DNA of 64,000 bases from Mycoplasmopsis mustelae (lineage in GTDB: Bacteria; Bacillota_I; Bacilli_A; Mycoplasmatales; Metamycoplasmataceae): NCBI RefSeq assembly GCF_004365095.1, contig NZ_SOCN01000001.1, positions 434,001-498,000 of the forward strand, written 5' to 3'. This document shows, one piece after another, positions 1-11,960 of this stretch. The position numbers were made by a program, and so were the translations under genes. Positions within the stretch are counted from its first letter, which is position 1. Every line of letters begins with the position of its first letter. The notes below the pieces were generated by a model. It did no database searches and was not told the origin of the DNA. It saw only the letters and a program-made list of their open reading frames with translations.

Positions 1-1519
1 TTTTTAAATAATCAATATCTTTCTTCACGGCCTCTAAAATTATATCTTTATCATTTTTTAAAGAATCAGAAATATCATGTAATGAATTTGGGTTTCTTTT
101 TATTGCCTCTAAGGCAATGTTTTTGTTATTTTTTATGTCATTAGAAAAACTATCTAAGTTTTTTGGTTCTTTTTTAACAACTGATAATGCAAAATCGAAA
201 TTATTAAGTAAGGATCTAGATGCTTGAGTTTCTTTTTTGTTGACAGCTTCCTTACTAAGTCTAAAATATGGAACACTAAGGATCGTTGAAATAATATCAT
301 TATCGCTAAGTAGTTGACTTCCTGATTTAAAAAGAAAGTTAATAGTATCGCTAGGGTGTTTTTTTATTGAATTTATTACATTTATTTTGTTGTTTATTGT
401 TTCTTTTACATTTGAATCATTATACAATTGATTCTCATTTAATCATTCATAAATTGATATATTTTCCTTTAAGAGAGATAAAACAAAATCTTTTTCCTCA
501 AGTAATTTTTTAGGTATAAATTTATATAAATTTGAAATATCTATATTTTTTTTAATTTGTTCTAATCAAAAGTTTTTATCATTTAAAATATTAACTATAT
601 CGCTATCTTCTTTAAGCGAAGAATTTATATAATCAATAATTAATACATTTTGTTTAATTGCATTTAATATAAAATCTTTATCATTTCGTATTGCTTCTGG
701 TAACAATTTACCATAAAGTGTGATGTTTATATTATTGGATTCAATCAAATTTAATAAAAAATCCTTATTTTCTAATAATTTTTTAATATCTTGAGACTTA
801 AAAATTTCACCGCGAGTGGCTTTATCTATTTCACTATTTAATAAAAGATGTTTAGCAAAATTTTCATTCATTATTAAATCTTCAGTGTTTGATCAAATTA
901 AGAATTTTTCTAGTCCCTTTTCCTGTAAACCTTGATAAGTAGAGGAAACTTGTTTTATAGCTTCATTAATAATATCTTTGTCTTTTTTAAGTTTGTTTGA
1001 TAAATAAACAAACGACTTCAAGTTTTGTTTGATAGCAGCTAAGGCGAGGTCTTTATCGTTTTTTAAATTGTCAGATGCATATTTAATAGCTTTTCCATTT
1101 TGATTTATTGCATCTAAAACTACTTCTTTATCATTTTTCAATTTTTCACTGGCATTTTCTAAAGCCAATCAATATTTGTTTTTATTTATAGATTCTAAAA
1201 GGGTTTGTTTTTCAGGGCTTATCTCTTCCATTTTTTGTTGTGGAGGTATTTGTTGAATTTTACCTGACATATTATTGTTTTTCTCTTCAGAATTTATTTC
1301 TTTCATCTTTTGTGGAGGTATTTGTTGAGTTTTATCAGACGGATTATTTTTATTTTCTAGGTTCATTTCCTCCATTTTCTGTGGTGGCACTTGTTGGATT
1401 TCGCCTGAAGTATTGTTTTTATCTTTTAGATTTTTTTGTGAATTGGTTGAACAGGAAATGGCAGAAACACTGATGGAAGAAATCCCTAACAAAACTAATG
1501 TTAATTTTTTAAATTTCAT
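1..1519 (-). CDS. Surface lipoprotein with DUF4116-type repeats (3' end outside window)
   Basis: The N-terminus MKFKKLTLVLLG...SAISC is a lipoprotein signal peptide with lipobox cysteine 23, so the protein should be anchored on the outer face of the membrane. Residues 31-101 hold three tandem 23-25 residue units built around NN(x)SG/DKxQQIPPQKMEEI. The rest, to the window edge (about 506 residues visible), is an array of degenerate units of the form LKNDKDxxLxAIKQNxxxxxYxS, which resembles DUF4116. The frame is open only if TGA is Trp (for example at 1169, 893 and 566). The start at 1519 has AAGGAG just upstream. Function is unknown. DUF4116 arrays occur in bacterial surface or effector-like proteins; an adhesive or scaffold role is inference. 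The stop codon is beyond base 1. Confidence 0.8.
1217..1429 (-). repeat. Three tandem 69-75 bp units in the lipoprotein linker
   Basis: These units encode residues 31-53, 54-76 and 77-101 of the lipoprotein. Each contains QQ(I/V)PPQ followed by KMEE/KMKE. The copies have diverged in sequence and differ slightly in length. Confidence 0.8.
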
Positions 1520-1621
1520 ATATAAAACTCCTTGTTATAAATGAATTTTTACTTAATATAAATCTATACTTAAATTTTAAAATTAAGTAAATATTAAAAT
1601 TAATAATATCATAAAAGCGTC

Positions 1622-1657
1622 TTTTTCTTTACTTTTTTATAAAAAAGTAAAGAAAAA
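1622..1657. repeat. Perfect 17-bp inverted repeat with a 2-nt centre
   Basis: Left arm 1622-1638 and right arm 1641-1657 are exact reverse complements made almost only of A and T (core TTTCTTTACTTTTTT). It lies between the end of the ABC ATPase gene and the start of the DUF4116 lipoprotein, both transcribed leftward. It could be a second terminator-like stem or a cruciform. I assign no function. Confidence 0.6.
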
Positions 1658-1685
1658 TTTAAACAAATATTAAGAAATTTAAAAA

Positions 1686-1709
1686 AAACCAAGTAATTTT
1701 ACCTGGTTT
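1686..1709 (-). terminator. Rho-independent terminator of the ABC permease/ATPase pair
   Basis: A 10-bp stem (1686-1695 with 1700-1709), with a G-U pair in the minus-strand RNA, is followed by a T-run on the minus strand. It lies directly after the ATPase stop codon. Confidence 0.75.
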
Positions 1710-1717
1710 TTTTTAAA

Positions 1718-2710
1718 TTAGTCTTCTCATTTCAAACTATTTGGATGTACTGGGTTTTTATTATAGCGCTCTCTACGAATTTTTCCGTTTTGAATGTGAA
1801 TAATACGATCTGAAATTGCTTCAATTGCTGGGTTATGAGTAACCATTACAATGGTTGTTCCGTATTTTTTATTTATATCATATAGATATGATAAAACGAT
1901 ACTAGTGGTTTTTTCGTCTAAAGCTGCGGTTGGTTCATCAGCAAAAATAATGTCTGAATTTTTTGCCAATGCTCTTAAGATAGAAATACGTTGTTGCTGT
2001 CCACCAGACATTTGTGATGGGTATTTTGATTTAACATCTTCCATATCAAATTCTGTAAATAATTGATCTATATCTAATTTGGCATCCGGATTTTTTTGAA
2101 GATAAGCACCAGTTTGCACATTATCATAACCTGAGAGGTTTTGTAGTAAGTTGTAATTTTGGAAGATAAAACTTACATTTTTTCTACGAAATAAAGTTAA
2201 TTTTAAATCACTTAAGTAAGGTAAATTTTCATTACATACTATGACATCACCTCGAGATGGACGATCTAAACCGCTTATAAGGTTTAGTAAAGTTGATTTT
2301 CCACCACCAGACTTACCAAAGATCATAATAAATTCACCTTTTTTAATTTTTAAAGAAATGTTTTTTAAAACCCGAGTTACAGTATTGCCTGATAAATAGT
2401 ATTTTGAAACATTTTTAACTTCGATGATGTTATCTTCAGTGTTTTTTAAATCTTTATGATCATCTCTGGGTCGTTTTTTATTTGCGGCTCGTTTTAAAAT
2501 TCTTGCTATAGAACGATCTACTACTAAGTTACTAAAACCACCTTCAGCGTCTAAAAAATCATAAACATTTTTACGTGTAATACGAACATCAGAATTTTTT
2601 TTAAATAAAACAGTAGGTTCAGTATTTGGATTATTTTGAATTTCAATAGTTTCTGTTAAATCAAGTAAATTAGATTTTTTATCATTTGGATCTTTAAGAT
2701 TTTGATTCAT
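1718..2710 (-). CDS. ABC transporter ATP-binding protein (LolD/MacB type)
   Basis: This 330-aa nucleotide-binding protein powers the giant permease encoded immediately upstream. About 90 N-terminal residues without a recognised domain precede a standard ABC domain: Walker A GKSGGGKST (132-140), Q-loop Q184, signature MSGGQQQ (234-240), Walker B IIFADEP (254-260) and H-loop H292. The LolD/MacB resemblance fits an FtsX-type partner. The start ATG overlaps the permease stop by one base (TAATG), so the two are translationally coupled, and AAAGG lies upstream. The last residues W-E-D follow a TGA read as Trp, and the real stop is TAA at 1718-1720. The transported substrate is unknown; export or membrane-linked work is inferred from the family. 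Confidence 0.9.
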
Positions 2711-5700
2711 TATTTACCTTTCAATAAGTCTATAGCTTTAATTTTGTTAATGTTTCATCATGAAAGAATTGCTGTGATAATAAATACACCAAATACAATT
2801 AAAGAAGTGAGTAAAATGTTTAAAGGTGTAACTGCGAGTGGAACCGCGATTGATGCCCCAGTAGTTAAAATGCTACCAAATAATACCATCACACCGAATG
2901 CAATTGGAATTGAAATAATAATTGAAATTAAGATAAATGGAATATAAATACCGAAGAACATCTTAATTTTTTCTTTTCGGTTGTATCCTTGAATTGCTCA
3001 TATAGCGATGTTTTTCTCGTTTTCGTTAATTAGAATAGTTGAAATAATAATTAAGATTAGGATGGAAATTAAAAAGCTTAATATAGTAACGATTGTCACA
3101 ATAATTTGAACAGTTTTTGCGATAGTTTGGGTGAATAAAATTTCTATAGATTTGGCATCTAAAGTGTATGCAGCAGGGATGTAAATTTGTTCATCAAATA
3201 TTTTAGCAAAACGTTCTATTGCATCATCTGGTTTTTGGCGAATTTTATCATAGTTCTTTTTAATTCTAGTTTCTTCGTTTTCGTTAGGATCATTAGGATC
3301 GATTACGGTTTTTGGATTAAAGTTTGGATCTAAGAATTTAGCAATTTGTTCATCGCTATAGCCTAATGTTGCTAATGCACCATTTACTTTGGTGTTTTCA
3401 ACAGTTTTTATTGAACCAAAAATTCCATCAAATAAATTTTCTTTATCTTTATCAGTGATTGATTTGGTTGAAAGCGAACTAATTGAAGCAGAGTATCCAG
3501 GGACTGAATATAAGTTTGCAGACCATAAAATTTGTAATGGAAGTGGATTAGATGATAAAATTCCGTTAAATTTATATAAATCATTATCTTGATTTGAGAA
3601 TTCCTTTGAAACCAATGTATCTAAACCAATAATCTGATCAGCCGCCGCCTTAGGAATAATAAATTCATTGTTAATAAATGTTGGATTAATTGCACGAACT
3701 ATAAAGTTATATGATTTAACTTGTGGAGGATTAATCCCAATAGTTTCATTAAACTTGGTTTGATAGCGATTTGTTAAATTACTTGCAGTTAACGAAATCC
3801 GAGAACCAATCGATAAATGGAATTTATGAGCAGAAACATAATTAATAATTAATGGTATATCTTTACTTGTATCATTATTTTTGTTTGAAAATTCATCATT
3901 AATATCTTTTAATAAGTTTTCATTACTTTCAGAAGTTATTTGAATTAACTTAGAATTTGGACGGTACCCGTATAAACGAATTTTTTCTTTTTTATAATCT
4001 GAATCAACATAAGTATAGGTTTCATCATATTGTGGATTTAAATAAAGTCCATTAAAAATAATAAAGAAGTCATGGATATTATTGTTTTTTGCTAATTTTT
4101 GGTACCCTTTAACCAAAAATTCTCTATATTCGTTTCTAGTTTGACTTCCGGTTTTGATGATATTAAAATTATATTTTTGATCTGAATCACTTCATTGCAT
4201 TTGGTAGAATCTACCCTCAATAATTGATGTCTTATTAGGTACATATAAAAAGAATTTCTCTATACCTAATTGGTGTGCCTTGTCATAGTCCACTTGATTA
4301 GTTAGTTTTCCATTTTTGTTAATAAATGGAACGTTTTCTTGAGTGTGTGTAAGAGCAAAACCAACCTTATCTCTAGTTTGTAGAATTCGTGCTTTTTGCA
4401 CATCAGGAAGTGATTGATAAACAATGTTGAATGGGTCAATTTGAATTGATGAATTAATTTTTATATTAATAGAGAATTGAGTAATTAAGTGTCCATCTTT
4501 GTTAGTTGGTTTTCCGTTAGCATCATTAATATTAATAGCACTAGAATAGCCAGCTTTAAAATAATCAGAATTAAATGAATTTAATTCACTAATATTCCCT
4601 ACAGGAACATATAAATTGTTTTTAATATCATTTGGATTGAGTGGTCTAAATACACCACCTTCATCAGTAGGTGTGATTAAATCAATTTTATAATTGTATT
4701 TACGGTTTTGATAGGTTTTTTGAATAGCTTTATCAAATACACCAAACGTTGCAAAACCGAAGGATGTTGTAATGGTTGCTAAAATAATAGAAATACCAAA
4801 CGAACTTAATTTTCAAAAGCTATTAAAGATTAAGGAAGCACCAAATTTTGTCTTAATATTACGTTTTTGAAATAATTTTGCTCATTTTCTATATGTTTTT
4901 CCGGTGCTGACCTCTACAATACCTGACATTAAATCAATTGATTTGTATCTTAAAGCACGTAGTGAAATTAAGATAATTAAAATCGACATTGCAATTAATG
5001 GTACTATGATGTTAATTAACAACGAGACGGCAGAAAAATTGAGTGTTTGAATTGGTACGGTTCAATAGTTGTCTAAGATTCTTATAGCACTAGATTGCAA
5101 TAGGAATCCGGTGATATAACCTAAAATATCTCCGGTTAAGATTGTAAAGAAAGCAAAAATAGTCATAGACATTGCAATTTGTAGTGGTGTATATCCTTGA
5201 GCGACTAAAATACCAATAACCTTATTTTTATTTGCGATATATCTTTTAATAATAAATATAATAGATACAGTTACCAATAAGATTAAACCAGCTAGAATAA
5301 CGTTTGAAACAAAAGTTAATGAAGTAATCATAATTTCGATTGAACTTATTCTAATGCTGCGTTCAGGATTAATTGGGTCTATTTCGTTATATAAATAAGT
5401 ACGTTTTAATTTGGTAGGATCATCAATATTTTCTTGAACCACCTTTTCAATTTCGTTTCGGAGTTGGAAGTTGTTTAAATGTGAACTAGTTACATTTTTA
5501 ACAGTTAAATATTCTTTGACTAATGTTCCTTGATATGCTTGACGAATACGGTCAAAACCTTTGTCGTTAACATAAACAACTGCTTGAGAGTTAGTATTAA
5601 CTTGGAGGTTATTTTCATCTAAAACAGGATAAAAGTAATCAAAAGTAATATCACTACCGACGATTAAATATTCTGAACCATTTACATTAATTTTATATTT

Positions 5701-8700
5701 ATTTGGTAAATTTTTTAGTAACTTATTCATTAAAATAGGATCATCTGGAATGGTTCCATTGTAAATTTCTTTATTATTTCTTGATAAGAATGCGTAATTT
5801 ACTTTTGCAATATACGAACTAACTTGATTAAAAACAAGGATATTATTAATTTTATTTAGGTTGGTTAGTGAGTGAATAAGTTTAAGTAAAGTGTCACCTA
5901 AATTAATACCAAAAAATTTATAAAATTCTGGTTTTTGAGTAACTTCTTCACCAATTTTTACAAAAAAGTCATTATCAATTGCGATTTCAAAAATAAAATC
6001 TTTTTCTAAACCGATTGTACCAATTTTTTCAGGGAAAAAGTAACGGATAAATTCATAAACTTTTTCTTTATCTTGATTTATTAAGGATTCAAAATTAATA
6101 ATTTTATTAGATAAAAAGTATTCTAAATTTGAATTATTTTCTGCAGCAGCACCAATATTGTTGGTATCTGCCAACATTCAGATTAAAACCTGTGGATTTT
6201 GTTTTCTTAAAATAGGGTTTAATAAAACTTCTGAAACACCAAGACGGTCTAATTTATAATAACTTAGTTCGTAGTCTTTTAATAAAAGGTTTAATGTATT
6301 AATGTGGTTGTAAAAATCTGGTGTAACAATATTATTAATAAACAAATCAATAAATGTTGCAAATATATTTTTATATTTTATTTTGATATCTTGATAAGTT
6401 GTAATTTCTGGATCAAAACTTAAGTATTTAGCAGATGAAGCAATATATGAAATACTTTTAGTTATATCATATGAATTTATATCAAGAAAATTAGTGAACA
6501 AAGGATTATTTGTAACTAGAGATTGTAACTGTGGGTTTAAATATTTATTATTAATATCCTTTTTAAAAAATAAGTCACGCATTTTTTCAGGATTTGCAAG
6601 AGATCTTGAAATACCAAAATTTGTTTCATTTGAGCGAGCAATGTTTTGTGCTGATGGCTGGAATAAATTAAAATCATTAAAGGATGTGATGACACCTGAA
6701 TTATTAGCTAATTTTAATAAATCATTAGCAAATTTGTTTCTTTCTTCGTAGGTTCCAAGACTTTGTGTACTATATATTTTTAGTCATATTCTAATCAAAG
6801 GCAATATATCGTATAAGTAATTATAACCAACTTGTTTTTGAACTATGAGTTTAGAAAGTAAAGATTGTGACAAACTAAGAATGATATTTGAATCTAAATT
6901 TGGTGAACGATTAGTTAATTCTTCACTTAATTTAGCTAAAGAATTTTCAGTCTTTATTCCATCATTATTATATGGAGTCAGTGAGTTAATAATTTTTATT
7001 CATGGCGCGATTTCTTTATCTATTTTATTCTTGTCTCAAGTTTGTTCAAAGTTTTTAATACCAAATAATAATAAACCAGTGCTTCTAACGTTGTCAGGTG
7101 CATTATTTCAATTAATTTCATTTAGAGTAGCAAAATTTCTTATAAAGTTTTCAATGTTTTCGATGCGTGAATTTTGTGAAACTCTTGTTGTCGAATTATT
7201 ATTATTATTATTTGTTGATGCATCAGATTGTTTAGAAGTATTGTTTTGAGTATTTAATAAATCAAAGAAATCTAATTTATTATTATCTTTTGATGGTATA
7301 GTGATATATTGGTTATCACCTATTTCAAAACTTGTACCTTTATTAGAAAGGTTAAACATTTTTGAAATTTCATCTTTAAATTTTTTATTTGAACCCGAAA
7401 CACTGAATAAACTTTTAAAAATAGAATAAATTATATCTTCATCATTTAGATAAGTCAGTGCTTGATAACCTTTAATATGAATAACATTTTTCGAAATGTC
7501 TAGTTCTTGTCGTTCAACAGGAACGATAGTTACTTTTAGATTTGATTCTAAAGTAGAAATAAAAATATTTAAATCAAAATCATTAATAATAAATTTAATA
7601 CCATCTATAATGTTTTTAAAACTTAATTTATCATCGTTTTTATATGCGTTAATTTTGTCCAAAATTGCAGTAATTGGTTTGAATAAATCACCAAACAATA
7701 AAACAAAGAGATTATTTTTATCGTTGAAGTTTAATAAAACATTTGTATCTATATTGTCCAAAATTGCATTAATAACTTGTTTGAAACTATTTTGATCAAT
7801 TGATTTTAATAATGCAATAATAATTTCATAAATACTTAATTTTCTCTGAACATCTTTGTTACGATCATTTGGAAATTCTGGATTTGGTGAAAGTTTATTG
7901 TATTCAGTCTTGAAAAAGTTTTCAGTTAAATCAGTGAATTTTTTAAAATCAATTGTATTAACTAAATTAATTAAAAGTTTAACAAATAATTTAGGGTCCC
8001 TTGAAATTTTTAATAATGAGGGTAAATTTGTGATATTTGAGAAATTATTACCGGTTAATAAATTTATAAAGTTTAATAATTTATTAATTTCTCCACCAAT
8101 ATAATCAGCAACATTAACTTGTTTTTGTTCTGCTTCATCAATTAATTGGTATATTTTTTCTAAGATTTCAGTAAGAATTTGTCTAAAATAATCTTTATTT
8201 GTATTGTGTGACAATTCGTAAAGACCATCTAAAATCATTTTAGGTAGTATATTTAAGTTTACTGCACCCGATGAAAAAACTGATGCAAAATCATTTTTAT
8301 CAAAAGCAACTGAAACAGCTTGTGTTAATGCATAAATGCTATCTTTAGAAATAAAACCTAATTTAACTAAATCAGTATTTAATAAAGCTTTTTCAATTCT
8401 TTCGACACCTAAAGTTAGGGTTTTTTCAGTTAATGCTTGGTTAATAATGTCGACATTAGGGGCAGAATAACCAAAAGGTAAATATACAGAGTTAGAATAA
8501 GTCTCAGATTTTTCTACTCAAGAATTAGGATTTAACTGTGTCATTAAACTCAAACTGTTTTGAGTTAGATATTCTAAGAGTTTATCTTTTGGAATTCCCC
8601 CATTTTGAAATCCATCGATGTGGACGTTTTTTCATTTAATAATGTTGTTGTTTGTTGTATCGTAAATAGGTTTTAAAATTACAAAATAACCATTTAATCA

Positions 8701-10716
8701 ACTACCCCCTAAACCAGAAAATTTATTATATTTCTCGGGGCTTAAATTTTCGTTTCCCTGATATCTAGTTAAGTTGTAGATTTTACCGTTTTTAATAAGG
8801 TTTGTATTACCGTTGGTTTCATTTACAAATTCAATGTTTGCAAATTCATAAACAGGTTTTACGTATTCATGATAGGGTAAAATATTAATTGATAAGCTAT
8901 TTAAAATAACCGAAGAGATATAAGGGTTTATTTCTTTAGTTTTAAAATAAGCTGAAATATCGGTTGAAGCTCTATTGATTTCAGTTGGTTGTTTTTGTTC
9001 TTCAATAAGTTTGTTGATGTTATTTTGAATATCATCTACGATGTGGTTGTTATCACCTAAATTCACAAAATGATAAACTTTTTTACCATCATCACCTTCT
9101 TGGAAGGAATCAATTGTGATGCTTTGACGAATACCGACGTTTTGTTCACCTACTTTACTTTTTACAAAATTATAGATGTTTTGTTTAATCACGTTTAACG
9201 CACCATCTTTAATAATTTGAAAGCGCTCAGGCAATATATTTTTATTAATTAAATTTTTAAACGCATCTTGGTTATCTGTCTTTATGTTTTCCATTTGTGC
9301 GATAGTTTGTTTATCGCGTAATTGAAATAAATCTTTTTTGAATAATTTGGGTTGATATATATTGTCAGCTAAACTTAATTTAGTTTTTAATATTTCGTTA
9401 TTTGAAACAGATGGATTTTGTTGTTTGATTAATTCTTTATTATCTCTTTGAATTTTTTTAGTATTTTCATTATATATAAAAGGAATGTTATAAATTAAAA
9501 TTTCTTTTTCTCAATAACTGAAGTGTTTTAAATTTTTTGGTAAGTCGCCGTGATCGCGGATTTGATTTTCCATAAAAGTTTTATATGAACCAGTTCAGTT
9601 TTGGGCGTTTTTAGAATCAAAGGTAGTATCATAAACCTTTCTTAAAAAGAAAGTTTCGCTTCTTTGAATTTTTGCTCAACTTAAGGGAATATTATATGAT
9701 TTACCCTTTTCGAAAGTAAATTTTTCATCATAATCAACTGTTTTATTGGGTTCTGAAAATAAATCAGTATATAAAACATTGTTTTTTAATTTTTTGTTAA
9801 TATAGCTGGAAATATCATCGTTTTGATTTTTAATATATAAAGTTGGGATTCTATTTTTATCTAATTCGTAGATTTCGGTATTTGATGCTAATTGTTTAAG
9901 ACTTAATAAATTTGCTAATTTATCATTAGAAATTTCTATGACAGCGTTATTATATTTTCAATCTCTTCCTTTAATAAAGTCGAAAGTTAGCTCTTTTGTG
10001 GTTGCATTTATATATAAGGTTGCTAATTGTGAAATATACATTTCGTCATTGTTTTGTGAAGAGATATATGAGATATCAGAAAGTGTATAGGTTTTATCAA
10101 AATGAAATTGAGAAGTTTGATTAAGATTGACACTGTTTTTAGCTACAATATAATTTTGGTTTTGATCTTTTTGATAAAGTTTTAAATTAAAATCTTTGTG
10201 AAAAAATATTTTTTTATCATCATCATTAAAATCTAAACTAATAACATTTGTATTTTGATTATCTGAATTACTAAAATTATATGTGTTATAAATAGCTGCA
10301 AAATCATTTTTTAAGATATATTTGTGTCTAAGCGGGGCTTGTTTAAAAAAAGTTGAAATATCAATGTATCTATCTTTAATACTCGCAAAATCGATAATGT
10401 TTTTTTCATTAAAGGCATCATCGGCAACATATTTGATTCCTTTATCATAACTACTTCCACCATCTACTTTTGAATAACCATTAATGTAATAGCCATCATT
10501 AAAAGTAGTTCCTGATGAAGGTAAGTTAAAATCAACTGTTAAATCATGGTTTACAGAGAGTTTTTTATATGTGTTAAATTGATTTCTCATTGCTTTTGTT
10601 GAATCATAAAGCACTGTAAAAATCCCGGCAGTTAAAAATATTAATAAACTTAAACCAATAACAATCACTTTGTTTTTAAACAACGATCGAAAAACTTCTT
10701 TGAATAAATTTCACAT
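2710..10716 (-). CDS. Giant FtsX/MacB-like ABC transporter permease (2668 aa)
   Basis: One reading frame of 2668 codons is obtained when TGA is Trp; all the open segments between 2710 and 10716 share this frame. The N-terminus has a hydrophobic segment (VIVIGLSLLIFLTAGIFTV). A very large extracellular-type region, rich in Asn, Lys and Asp, fills most of the protein. The C-terminal part holds two FtsX-like groups of membrane segments (about 4700-5350 and 2760-3150 on the DNA). The start at 10716 has AAGGAG upstream and begins MWNLFKEVFRSLF. It ends by overlapping the ATPase start. Comparable very large permeases paired with a LolD-like ATPase are known in mycoplasmas, where the substrate is generally unassigned. 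Confidence in the permease call is high; the role is open. Confidence 0.85.
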
Positions 10717-10939
10717 AAAACTCCTTAATTTCAAAGAAACGAAATTATTTATTTATAATTTATATCATTTAAAAAACAGCATATATAATTATAATTTAAT
10801 TTTATTAAAATTAAATTTCGTCAAATTTGATAATTAAATTAAAAAATTATAAAGAAGTTTTTCAAAAATAGAAAAAATTATTTAGAGTTAATTTTAATCA
10901 TATAAATAGTATTTAGAAAATAAGATGTTAAAATAAATA

Positions 10940-10980
10940 AAATCGTTTTTAGTGATTATATAGCTAAAAACGATTTTATT
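10940..10980 (-). terminator. Terminator of the GNAT gene
   Basis: AAAATCGTTTTTAG is followed after an 11-nt loop by CTAAAAACGATTTT, a perfect 14-bp stem. The arm reaches the TAA stop at 10976-10978. Confidence 0.75.
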
Positions 10981-11794
10981 TATGACATAGATATAACTTT
11001 AAATAATTTTTAAAACCTAATTTATAATACATCTTACCTGCAGACGGATTGCTAAAAAATAAAATAGGAATTAAGTCTTTTTTTAGTAAATCATCACAAA
11101 GCGAGATAACACAATCTTGCGCATACCCCGATCTGCGATATTCATTTAAAGTAAAAATACCACCTAGCATTGCGACTTTGTTATTTTTTGCTGAGGTTGA
11201 AGAGTGAGAAACTACTTTTCTATCTTTTCTAACGATAAATGCTTGATAATATCCATTCTGGAATTCATTGATTAAATAATTTAAATTCAAGCTTTGCGTA
11301 CTAACACCTTGAAATTCGCTAATTTGTCTACGAGACTGAATTATATCAGGCAAATCTTGTAATTGGATTTTTTGTGATATATTTTTATAATTAGTCTTAA
11401 TTTCATTAAACGCTGTTATATCTAGCTTTGCGATTTGTTGTGGGGTGATTTTATAACCTAAAATATTTAAATATTTATGTTTTTTGCAGTAATCATAAAA
11501 ATTTTGGTCTATAATCAAGTTCTCTATTTGGTATCTTTCTAAAAGATATTTAAATTCATCAAAATTCAATTTAAAATCATCAAATAAGATAACTAAATTA
11601 GAATAAAATTTTAAAAAAATTCCTTTTATTTTTTGTTCATCATAGACTACAAAAGTTAAAATATCACTATCTTTTTTTAATCCATATTGTTCAATATCTG
11701 AAATTAAAAATAGATATTGAATTGGGTCTTTTTGATAAATATATTTTAAAACTGTGTCTATTTTATCATTATTTCATAGTTGAAATTGTTTCAT
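10976..11794 (-). CDS. GNAT-family N-acetyltransferase
   Basis: A 272-aa protein starts at ATG 11794 (MKQFQLWNNDKID) with AAAGGA upstream. A shorter start at a TTG (11569) is possible but lacks this signal, and the frame is open from 11794 through one TGA(Trp). The C-terminal half has the GNAT fold signature: a beta strand ending KVAMLGGIFT, then the acetyl-CoA pyrophosphate loop YRRSGYAQ (about 219-226), then NPSAGKMYYKLGFK, where the conserved Y-x-x-x-G-F closes the domain. GNAT enzymes move an acetyl group from acetyl-CoA to an amine; the acceptor here is not evident. It stands alone between the permease gene and pyrG. Confidence 0.8.
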
Positions 11795-11881
11795 TATATG
11801 TCCTTTATAAATTCTTTAAAATTATATCAAAAGCATATAATAGCAGCGTTAATTCTTTACTTATACTTATTATAAAAATGA

Positions 11882-11887
11882 TATAAT
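11882..11887 (+). promoter_or_regulatory. -10 element of the pyrG promoter
   Basis: TATAAT at 11882-11887 lies about 75 nt before the pyrG ATG. No strong -35 is visible. Confidence 0.5.
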
Positions 11888-11897
11888 TGCAAATTAT

Positions 11898-11933
11898 AAA
11901 ATAATTAAATTTCTTGATGAATTTAATTATTTT
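11898..11933 (+). promoter_or_regulatory. 14-bp hairpin in the pyrG leader, possible attenuator
   Basis: Left arm 11898-11911 (AAAATAATTAAATT) pairs perfectly with 11920-11933 around an 8-nt loop and ends in a short T-run. It lies between the -10 and the ribosome binding site, so it would form in the leader RNA. Confidence 0.4.
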
Positions 11934-11960
11934 TCATTTATGTGGTGATTTAGGAGAAAG

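Noticed and set aside
1217-1429. CRISPR-like repeat array
   Set aside because: The units are in-frame coding repeats of a lipoprotein without unique spacers; no cas genes are in the window.
1240-1473. Plus-strand ORF opposite the lipoprotein repeats
   Set aside because: It is a shadow of the minus-strand tandem repeats, rich in Phe/Tyr from AT-rich antisense, without a ribosome binding site.
2710-10716. Reading the permease region as many small broken genes or a pseudogene
   Set aside because: All pieces share one frame and are separated only by TGA, which codes Trp in this organism; I saw no TAA or TAG in the stretch I stepped through (6583 to about 6850).
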